A model generated the notes under the pieces. The model saw nothing but the letters and a program-made list of their open reading frames with translations, had not been told where the DNA came from and did not search any database. This document shows positions 54,940 through 64,000 of a stretch of 64,000 nt of DNA, one piece after another. The stretch comes from Methanobacterium sp. Maddingley MBC34 (GTDB lineage: Archaea; Methanobacteriota; Methanobacteria; Methanobacteriales; Methanobacteriaceae). The stretch lies in assembly GCA_000309865.1 (NCBI GenBank), contig AMGN01000091.1:1-64000 (forward strand), read 5' to 3'. Numbering within the stretch: the stretch's first letter is position 1; the number at the start of each line of letters is the position of its first letter. The position numbers were made by a program, and so were the translations under genes.

Positions 54940-55275
54940 CAAATCCACTCTTTTTATTATCTGATTATCATCATATTTATATTTTTGCAGAGTTTCAGGG
55001 ACTTAGGCTTACAATTTCTGTTTACATTAACAGAATCTTTAGTTAAATCCGGATTTTGTCCTTTTAATGGCTGATAGGGCATTTAAAGATTTAATAAAAT
55101 AAGAGGATATTTAAGGATAATCTCACAATAAACTAAAATGTAACTTTACTAATAATAATAATTCGTGAAATAACACGGTAATCCTCAGGTATCTTCATTA
55201 ATTCTTTAATCATAAGCAGTCTATAATTATTCGGGTAAACAGCAAATAATCACCAATAATCATGTAATTGGTCTT
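54940..55275. other. Spacer upstream of the Ser/Thr/Asn-rich protein gene
   Basis: About 330 AT-rich bases between two minus-strand genes. I see nothing beyond likely promoter sequence and a minor CACCAATAATCA-type repeat at about 55250. Confidence 0.4.
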
Positions 55276-55587
55276 TTATCTGCCCTTTCCTTCATTGCAG
55301 AAGTAACCTGGAGGTTCACCACTGAATAGGTTGTTCTCTTTCCACACCAGACACTTATCGCACTGGCATTCCTGGCTGGTTTCTATATCCTTTAAAATTT
55401 CCTTTTCTTTGGCACAGTAAAGTGCGGGGATTCTTTCCTCTTCAATCATCATCCTGGAGTCCAAGTCTTCCTGTGCAATTTCCTGCATTATTTTCATTTT
55501 ATCCAGAGCACATTTTGATCTATTCTGAACTGGACAACAGTCACAAAGACATTCATTCAGATTTTCTAAATTGAATTCAACTTCCAT
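55276..55587 (-). CDS. Cysteine-cluster protein, DUF2769-like
   Basis: A protein of 103 residues with two Cys clusters, NECLCDCCPVQNRSKC near the N-terminus and ECQCDKCLVWKENNLF later, plus single Cys residues at CAKEKE and YFCNEG. This arrangement, two similar halves, is what I recall for DUF2769 of methanogens. The cysteines may bind a metal or cluster. GAGGGGATG precedes the ATG. It lies about 1 kb from a peptide-type radical SAM gene. Confidence 0.65.
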   Translation of the reverse strand: MEVEFNLENLNECLCDCCPVQNRSKCALDKMKIMQEIAQEDLDSRMMIEEERIPALYCAKEKEILKDIETSQECQCDKCLVWKENNLFSGEPPGYFCNEGKGR

Positions 55588-55873
55588 TCAAACATCCCCT
55601 CTATTGTATCCCTTCTATTTGTTAATTATGGGAGTTCTATCTTTAATAAATCACGGAAATGAGATTTCAGAATGAGTGTTGGATGTGTTAATAATAATTC
55701 AACTAAAAAAATTGGGAATAATGAATTATTTAAAAAAAATTTATTTAAAAATCATTTAGAAAAGGATAAAAACAATTAAAAAGAGTTTTGAGAATAATAA
55801 GTTAAGATAATTAAAAAAAGAGTTTAAATAAGTGGAATACATTCATAAGCAGATGTATTCCTATTTATTTCTT

Positions 55874-56038
55874 CTATTCCTTTTCATCTTCACGGGATTT
55901 AAATACATAACCACAGTCACTGCATGCAAGGGTCTGTGTTGTACCAAAGGCGCGATGCTGAGAATCTAATCGCCGGTTAAGGGTTTTATCTTTTGAACCA
56001 CATTTCGGGCATTTTTCATTTAATTTACCTAAATTCAT
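55874..56038 (-). CDS. Small zinc-ribbon protein
   Basis: A protein of 54 residues, MNLGKLNEKCPKCGSKDKTL then NRRLDSQHRAFGTTQTLACS, DCGYVFKSREDEKE. Two CxxC pairs form a zinc ribbon of the TFIIS/RPA12-like type; function unknown. A GTGGAGG box lies at good spacing before the ATG. The gene stands between the DUF2769-like and the Ser/Thr-rich genes on the same strand. Confidence 0.75.
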   Translation of the reverse strand: MNLGKLNEKCPKCGSKDKTLNRRLDSQHRAFGTTQTLACSDCGYVFKSREDEKE

Positions 56039-56120
56039 TATGAATAGCCTCCACTTAAGGGTGAATTAATTGTTAAATATGTCTTAAAATCTTGATATGA
56101 ACCTCTTCCATGACTAACGC

Positions 56121-56405
56121 CTAAACTGTAGATGTTTGAGTAGCAGCTGTTGTTTGGTTCTGAGTGCTGTTTTGAGCAGTGTTATTGGTGGTAGTTCCAT
56201 CAGTTGTTGATGATTGCTGGCTTTCAACTGTAGGACTGGACTGTGTCTGGTCAGTTAAATTAGGGTTTTTTAGAAGGTTGAATTGATTGGAACTGCTATT
56301 GTTAGTGGTATTGTTACTTACGGAGTTGGATTCAGCGAAGTAACCCAAGGCAACTACTCCTAAGATAAGTAGAACGCCTATAATTACCGGTGTACTTCTT
56401 TTCAT
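56121..56405 (-). CDS. Small exported Ser/Thr/Asn-rich protein
   Basis: A protein of 94 residues: a signal anchor (TPVIIGVLLILGVVALGYF) and then a low-complexity Asn/Ser/Thr/Gln tail with several sequons (NNTT, NNSS, NNTA). It shares style with the protein at 54607 but little sequence. A GAGATGACC stretch precedes the ATG. Lies directly downstream of the radical SAM gene on the same strand, so it could be a surface protein of that locus. Confidence 0.6.
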   Translation of the reverse strand: MKRSTPVIIGVLLILGVVALGYFAESNSVSNNTTNNSSSNQFNLLKNPNLTDQTQSSPTVESQQSSTTDGTTTNNTAQNSTQNQTTAATQTSTV

Positions 56406-56571
56406 ATCAGGTCATCTCGTTATATTTTTTATTTCTTTTTTTAGATTATTCATTCTTTAAATATAAATGAAAATAATTATTTGATTATTTTATTGAATAA
56501 TTTTTTATTAAATCTTTTGCTGAAATCATAGAATTTGTTTTGAATTGTCAAATTATCAATCCTGAAATAAA

Positions 56572-57726
<1,155 letters not shown>

Positions 57727-57947
57727 AAAAATTCACCACTTACACAGTATTATAACTTACTCAGTATTATAAAATTATTAGAGTACCTGTGAAATATTTT
57801 ATCTATACTTTCACAAAAACTTTAATTCCACAATTAATAATTGAACAATAAATATAAGATGGGTTATGTTTTTTATATCTTACTCTGCTTTTAAATAGGG
57901 GGTTATAATTAAGCCAGGGGTTTGGAAAATTGGTTAGTAATGGGTAT

Positions 57948-58658
57948 TCACCAGAGCCCAGGTAAAAGCCGGTACTTCACCTGTTGAGAATAGAGATAAT
58001 ATCCTTCTAGTTCCTCCTTGAGGAGGCAATCTTCAAGATATGTACGAATTAACAGGAGAATTATTACACTCAAAGAGAATAAGAGAGCTAAAGAAGATCC
58101 TATTATCAAAGGCACTGCAACATGCCATAAAATTCCTGAAAGATAACCTGGATGTCTGATAAATTTATAAGGGCCTGTTTTCACAACTTCTTGGTTTTGA
58201 TCATCCTGTACGCGTGCCGAAGGTTCAAAGAAGGGGTTTTTGATCATGGCCCACATAATAATGATAATTGAGATTAAATATAGGACCAGTCCTATAATCA
58301 GACTCTCCATACCCATGGGCCACCAGTGCAGTCGACCTACATCCCATCCAGCGATGAAAATCTGGATGTAAAGTCCCAGTATGGTGTAGGTTAAAAGAAT
58401 AACTTTATCCCATGTTGGGGTGTTGTCTTTAAAGGCAGATCCTCCTCGCTGATTAACCAGGGTTGGGGTTACCTTGAAGAGGATTATGGTACTAATAAGA
58501 TAATAAAAGAAGGTTATGGTAAAGAAAAGCCATGCTCTGGCTATTTCAAGGGTTCCGGCAGCTGAGAAGAATATTATTCCCTGGGCAAACAGGCTGAAGA
58601 ACATCCTTACTATATAACGTGCTGCGTTTTTCCTCTTCAGACCGGAATGATTTTTCAT
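57948..58658 (-). CDS. ICMT-like membrane methyltransferase
   Basis: A protein of 236 residues with about six hydrophobic helices and the C-terminal ICMT/PEMT signature: VVKTGPYKFIRHPGYLSGIL and EDCLLKEELEGYYLYSQQVK, ending in RLLPGLW. Such proteins methylate isoprenylcysteine or phospholipids; here it may act on a lipid, but that is inference. No ribosome site is visible. It is upstream of the radical SAM gene on the same strand (about 220 bp) but the link is unproven. Confidence 0.85.
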   Translation of the reverse strand: MKNHSGLKRKNAARYIVRMFFSLFAQGIIFFSAAGTLEIARAWLFFTITFFYYLISTIILFKVTPTLVNQRGGSAFKDNTPTWDKVILLTYTILGLYIQIFIAGWDVGRLHWWPMGMESLIIGLVLYLISIIIIMWAMIKNPFFEPSARVQDDQNQEVVKTGPYKFIRHPGYLSGILWHVAVPLIIGSSLALLFSLSVIILLLIRTYLEDCLLKEELEGYYLYSQQVKYRLLPGLW

Positions 58659-58992
58659 AGTTTTTAATCAAAAATCAATTGGGAGTCTTATAAACTCATA
58701 CTCCCTGAAAGTTTCCTATTTGTGTATTAATTCTCAAAGATTCTTATTTTCAAAGATTCCCATATATACTATTAAATGTTTAAATTTAATGAATTTTTAT
58801 TTAGTAAGATGATTATTCTATTTTTTCTTAGGTTTCGTTTTAGTGTTGTTTCATTCCATGGGAAACTATACTGGATTTAAAATAAATTTCACATGATTAA
58901 TAATCCGGGAAATGTTTTTATAGGATGAGGGTAAAGACTATAGACTTCTATTACCCTATATGTCTATTGTTAAATATATTTGGATGGTTTTA
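58659..58992. other. Divergent ICMT-like / YhgE spacer
   Basis: About 330 AT-rich bases with short repeats of TCAAAGATTC near 58735-58760. It should carry both promoters. No gene seen. Confidence 0.4.
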
Positions 58993-60897
<1,905 letters not shown>

Positions 60898-61129
60898 AAT
60901 CATTCATTTTTTTTATTTTTCTATTTTTTAAGACTCAAATTTTTTTAATTATTTTTGGAGTTCTTGATATTATTTTTGGATTGTTCCGCTAAATTTTTTG
61001 ATTTTCTGGTGTTTTTGCGTCTTTTTGTATTTCATCCTTCAAGTACTTCTCAACCACACTCTCTACCCCAATAATCATGACTTAAGGAAGGTATAGTATT
61101 TCACCCCCACAGCAAGGAAGGTGATAATT

Positions 61130-61516
61130 TTGAGGGTAAGTCAGGGAGTGCTTTGCGGACGGAGAGTGCAGCTTTATCATCCAGAATTATTCAATGAACA
61201 TGAAGAAGTTGTTATTTTCACAAGAGAAGAATTCAGAAGAATGTACCAGTCCATGAATACGCAGATAGACCACATCACCTGCTTGGACATGAGTCTGGAT
61301 AGGAGTGAGGAATGGAAGGTGGTTGGTGTCTGGCCTAAAATCATGGAACGCATCCGCCTGTTGGATTTGAACTTAGAGAGTATTTTCAGTAACAAACCAT
61401 TACAAACCTATCTGGATACCTACATCTATGATACTGCTGATCTACCTGAAATGGTTGTTGAATCTTCAAGTGAAATGGTTACCGCAGAATCATTGGGTTT
61501 CACTTGGTCAAAATAA
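61130..61516 (+). CDS. Unknown protein, first of two paralogues before Ku
   Basis: About 128 residues, soluble, acidic. Start TTG at 61130 is supported by GGAAGGTGAT four bases upstream. It shares with the next gene an N-terminal pattern: GV near residue 6, YxPxLF (YHPELF), a hydrophobic IF strand (EEVVIF), FRxM and xxDxI, and then xLxLNLESIF / MENLF later. I know no family for it. The next gene starts 60 bp downstream, and Ku and a DNA ligase follow, so a role in double-strand-break end joining is likely by context (inference). Confidence 0.65.
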   Translation: MRVSQGVLCGRRVQLYHPELFNEHEEVVIFTREEFRRMYQSMNTQIDHITCLDMSLDRSEEWKVVGVWPKIMERIRLLDLNLESIFSNKPLQTYLDTYIYDTADLPEMVVESSSEMVTAESLGFTWSK

Positions 61517-61575
61517 AATATTATGATTACATTAATGGAATCTGAGGGATCTATAACTGGAAAACGTTGATTTAA

Positions 61576-62103
61576 ATGAAGTACAGTTACGGTGTTGTGG
61601 ACCGGAAGAATATACTGACCTACCAACCCCACCTTTTCCAGAAAAAGGAGGACTTGCTGATTTTCCCAGGGAAGAATTTCCGGAAATGGCACAGTAACCT
61701 TACAGAGTACCTGGACGGAATCTACCAGATCAATGCCCATAACTGTGAAAAAGGAAGATCAACAAGTATTATGGATTTAAACCTGGCAAGGGGAATACTG
61801 GATGAAATCACCTATGAAATGGAAAACCTATTCAACGCGGAAAAAGACATGGACATTTCCTATTATTACATTTCAACCATGGATGAAAATTACAAAACGA
61901 TTAAAACTAATTTTTATGGAAGATACAAGCATAAAATCGATATAAAAGTAGTTAACATCACACCAGAGTTAAAATACAGGCACATGATGGAAATTGTGGA
62001 TTATGCTCATAAGTTATGGAGCCAGAGCAAAGACAGGAACCGTAAACTGAAAATAAAAAAACAGGAGATTATACTCAATCCGAAGGTTAAAAAAAGATCC
62101 TGA
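61576..62103 (+). CDS. Unknown protein, second of two paralogues before Ku
   Basis: A protein of 175 residues with an N-terminal region (1-100) alignable to the upstream gene: YSYGVVDRKNILTYQPHLF, EDLLIFPGKNFRKW, and a later YYYISTMDEN. Its extra C-terminal part is strongly basic (KDRNRKLKIKKQEI and KVKKRS), suggesting nucleic-acid binding. No family is recognised. The ribosome site is weak. About 190 bp with repeated TATA-like elements separate it from Ku. Together with its neighbour it looks like a duplicated accessory gene of the end-joining locus. Confidence 0.65.
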   Translation: MKYSYGVVDRKNILTYQPHLFQKKEDLLIFPGKNFRKWHSNLTEYLDGIYQINAHNCEKGRSTSIMDLNLARGILDEITYEMENLFNAEKDMDISYYYISTMDENYKTIKTNFYGRYKHKIDIKVVNITPELKYRHMMEIVDYAHKLWSQSKDRNRKLKIKKQEIILNPKVKKRS

Positions 62104-62155
62104 TTTAGTAGGGGACTTTTTTTCCTTATTAATCCGTTAAGTGATGGTTTAAATT

Positions 62156-62268
62156 CTTTTTATAAGAGAAATACTCTTTTTAGAATAGAACACTTCATTA
62201 TACAATGAAACACTCTTTTTATAAAACTTATACTATTTCACGTGGCAAACTATTACTTCTTTTTATAA
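62156..62268 (+). promoter_or_regulatory. Four CTTTTTATAA-type elements before Ku
   Basis: CTTTTTATAA at 62156-62165, 62215-62224 and 62259-62268, and CTTTTTAGAA at 62176-62185. Each resembles a T-rich BRE/TATA element. The last, followed by ACATATATAAC, lies about 30 bases before the Ku ATG and is the best promoter candidate. The others may be duplicated promoters or binding sites. Confidence 0.5.
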
Positions 62269-62296
62269 CATATATAACACCAGGAGATGGTTTTTT

Positions 62297-63064
62297 ATGA
62301 GGTCGATCTGGTCAGGCTCTTTAAAATTCGGAACAATTTTCATACCCATCAGACTGTACGCTGCAAGTGAAAACCTCCACATAGGGTTTCACCTTGTTCA
62401 TAAAACCGATTGTGGCCGTGTTCATTATAAAAAGGTTTGTGAAAAGGATGGTAAAGAACTTAAACCCCATGAAATCGCCAAAGCAATAAATATTGCAGGG
62501 GAATGCATCCAGTTCACCGATGATGAGATAAAAAATCTCCATCCATTCTCCACCCTGACCATGGAAATAATGGGATTCTGCAAGTACAGTGAAATACCCA
62601 CAATTTCCCTTTCCAAACCATACTACCTCGGAACTGAAAACCCCAAAAAGAGTGGTACTGGAAAGAGCTTCCATCTCTTGAGGAAAGTCATGGAAACCAA
62701 AGAAAAAGTGGCAGTGGTAAAATGGGTTCAACGCAACAATGAATATATAGGTATGTTGCAAGCCCATGAAAACGGATTTCTCTTAAAGCAGTTACTCCAT
62801 TTTGAACAGGTAAGATCACAGGAGGAAGTGGAGATCATCCAGTCCGAAGTTGATGAAGACCTCCTTGAAAAGGCGGTTAAGGTTGCAGATAGTATGACTT
62901 TTGATTTTGACTGGACCAGTTACTCTGAAACATATAATCAGCAGTTAATGGAATTGATTGAGAAAAAAGCTGCTGGCGAGGCGATAATACCTGAGATAAA
63001 ACCTCCTGAAACCAGGTCCCTGGAAAAAGAACTGGAGAAAATGCTGGCAATGATGGAAGAATAG
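62297..63064 (+). CDS. ku: Ku protein, bacterial type
   Basis: A DNA-end-binding homodimer that recruits LigD-type ligase in non-homologous end joining. The 255 residues match the bacterial Ku core: MRSIWSGSLKFGTIFIPIRLY at the start in two parts, VHKTDCGRVHYKKVCEKDGK, YYLGTENPKKSGTG-type, and a C-terminal KAAGEAIIPEI followed by ETRSLEKELEKML. Length is near the bacterial norm with no long C-terminal extension. AGGAGATGG precedes the ATG. The ligase gene starts 14 bp after the stop, so both are in one transcript. Ku is rare in archaea; it is known in a few methanogens and Archaeoglobus. Confidence 0.93.
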   Translation: MRSIWSGSLKFGTIFIPIRLYAASENLHIGFHLVHKTDCGRVHYKKVCEKDGKELKPHEIAKAINIAGECIQFTDDEIKNLHPFSTLTMEIMGFCKYSEIPTISLSKPYYLGTENPKKSGTGKSFHLLRKVMETKEKVAVVKWVQRNNEYIGMLQAHENGFLLKQLLHFEQVRSQEEVEIIQSEVDEDLLEKAVKVADSMTFDFDWTSYSETYNQQLMELIEKKAAGEAIIPEIKPPETRSLEKELEKMLAMMEE

Positions 63065-63078
63065 AATGTGGTGTTTTT

Positions 63079-63966
63079 ATGGAAATGTTGGAGCCTATGC
63101 TCAGCAAGTTAATGGAGGGGGAAGTCAATTTATCTGGTGTCTGGATCAGTGAGCCTAAACTAGATGGTGAGAGGATCATAGCAATGCGTGAAGGGGATAA
63201 TATTACTCTTTGGACCCGTAGACACATTGAAAGTTCATATAAATTCCCTGAAATCATTATGGATCTTAAAAAAAATGTGAAGGGGAATAACTGGATTTTA
63301 GACGGGGAGCTTACGGTCCCGGGAGGATTCCGGAAGCTTTTAAGACGTAACACTGAAGATAAACTGAAAATTTCCCTTTTATCCAGGAAATTACCGGCAA
63401 CTTTTAACCTGTTTGACATCCTCCGCTTTCAGGGTGAAGATCTCACAGGCAAACCACTGGTACAGCGCAAAAAAGTGTTGTTAAATGCTGTAGATCCGGG
63501 GAAACATATCTGGATAATTCCTTTTAAAATAGTAACCACAGAAACAGTTAAAGAATATTTTGAGAAATCCCTCAAGGAGGGTTATGAAGGGTTAATCATT
63601 AAAGATGCCAGTTCCAGATATGAAGCTGGTAAACGATCAGGTAACTGGTTGAAAATCAAAAGATCAGAGACCATTGATGTTAATGTAATCGGGGCAACTA
63701 GAAGCACCGGAAGCATAGCTTTTGGGGCGCTTATCCTGGAGAAAGATGGCCAGTACTTTGGTAAAGTGGGCACCGGTTTTAGTGACACTAACCGATGGGA
63801 GATATTGAACTTCTTAGAACAAAATAAGGCTGAAATTGATGTTGATTTACCATTGGATGTTGATGTGCTTTTAACCACCCGCCCACTACCTGCAGAGATC
63901 AAAGCTAATGAAATTGTAAATGGTAAACCTCGAGCCCCGGTATGGGTGCGCTTCAGATGGGCCTAA
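63079..63966 (+). CDS. ATP-dependent DNA ligase, LigD ligase-domain type
   Basis: Seals nicks or ends with ATP; the partner of Ku. The 295 residues contain the catalytic motif I SEPKLDGERI with Lys27, motif Ia/III ILDGEL and FNLFDIL, motif IV EGLIIKD, motif V NWLKIKR, and a C-terminal OB-fold ending PRAPVWVRFRW. It has only the nucleotidyltransferase and OB domains; the polymerase and phosphoesterase domains of bacterial LigD are missing here and could be encoded beyond the window. GGTG precedes the ATG. It is the last complete gene; 34 bases remain. Confidence 0.92.
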   Translation: MEMLEPMLSKLMEGEVNLSGVWISEPKLDGERIIAMREGDNITLWTRRHIESSYKFPEIIMDLKKNVKGNNWILDGELTVPGGFRKLLRRNTEDKLKISLLSRKLPATFNLFDILRFQGEDLTGKPLVQRKKVLLNAVDPGKHIWIIPFKIVTTETVKEYFEKSLKEGYEGLIIKDASSRYEAGKRSGNWLKIKRSETIDVNVIGATRSTGSIAFGALILEKDGQYFGKVGTGFSDTNRWEILNFLEQNKAEIDVDLPLDVDVLLTTRPLPAEIKANEIVNGKPRAPVWVRFRWA

Positions 63967-64000
63967 AAAAATAAAAAATTTAGCAAATTCATTTGTAACC

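Noticed and set aside
55670..55780. Short plus-strand frame MSVGCVNNNSTKKIG considered as a radical SAM substrate
   Set aside because: No ribosome site, opposite strand to the enzyme and low-complexity Asn/Lys content.

Overview
The window is from a hydrogenotrophic methanogenic archaeon of the order Methanobacteriales, most likely Methanobacterium or a close relative. The evidence is archaeal information-processing genes (S8e, SRP19, the small subunit of a split family-B DNA polymerase, an archaeal RecJ-like DHH nuclease, an ArcS-type archaeosine synthase), a methanogenesis marker gene (mtxX/marker 4), archaeal lipid genes (geranylgeranyl reductase with a ferredoxin, cis-prenyltransferase), pantoate kinase for archaeal CoA synthesis, and AT-rich spacers with GGTGA/GGAGG-type ribosome binding sites and TATA boxes. 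There is no prophage, insertion sequence or CRISPR array.

Layout. 1-2530: a broken CobN-like surface protein fragment, then a three-gene membrane operon (DUF2162, ExbB/TolQ-like, DUF2149). 2.6-6.1 kb: glutamine synthetase, a HisA/HisF-like protein and a PfkB kinase. 6.2-9.8 kb: an exported PIG-L deacetylase, a sortase-like protein, a candidate structured RNA and an orphan gene. 9.8-18.5 kb: a decayed small gene, AAA ATPase, HAD phosphatase, PolB2, S8e, Fe-alcohol dehydrogenase overlapping a histidine kinase, HypE and an RDD protein. 18.6-34 kb: cbiC-hemL, a FUSC-like membrane protein, mtxX, uppS, tatD, a riboflavin/F420-pathway reductase, a PHP phosphoesterase, pantoate kinase and a winged-helix regulator. 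32.8-38.1 kb, minus strand: purC, purS-purQ, then cobA-hemD-srp19-recJ. 38-47 kb: glmS, a cupin regulator with thioesterase and acyl-CoA ligase, a 2H phosphoesterase and a DEAD/DEAH helicase. 47-61 kb: a zinc-ribbon pseudogene, LemA, tRNA-Ile(GAT), archaeosine synthase, UbiA, ferredoxin-geranylgeranyl reductase, small Ser/Thr/Asn-rich and Cys-rich proteins beside a peptide-type radical SAM enzyme, an ICMT-like methyltransferase and a YhgE/Pip protein. 61.1-64 kb: two related unknown genes, then Ku and a stand-alone LigD-type ATP-dependent DNA ligase.

How the genes work together. Several pathways recur: tetrapyrrole/cobamide synthesis (hemL, cbiC, hemD, cobA, the CobN-like remnant), purine synthesis (purC, purS, purQ), hydrogenase maturation (hypE) and cell-surface functions (sortase, PIG-L deacetylase, S/T/N-rich proteins). 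The strongest candidate for an under-described system is the terminal four-gene block: a bacterial-type Ku plus minimal ligase end-joining pair preceded by two paralogous genes with no domain I recognise.

A separate genome-style signal is an unusual number of short tandem duplications (14-59 bp units) in the spacers, often spanning a stop codon or ribosome binding site. At least four small genes look freshly decayed (1-570, 9770-9941, 23435-23644, 47340-47807). Family assignments are from reading the protein sequences; no database search was run.
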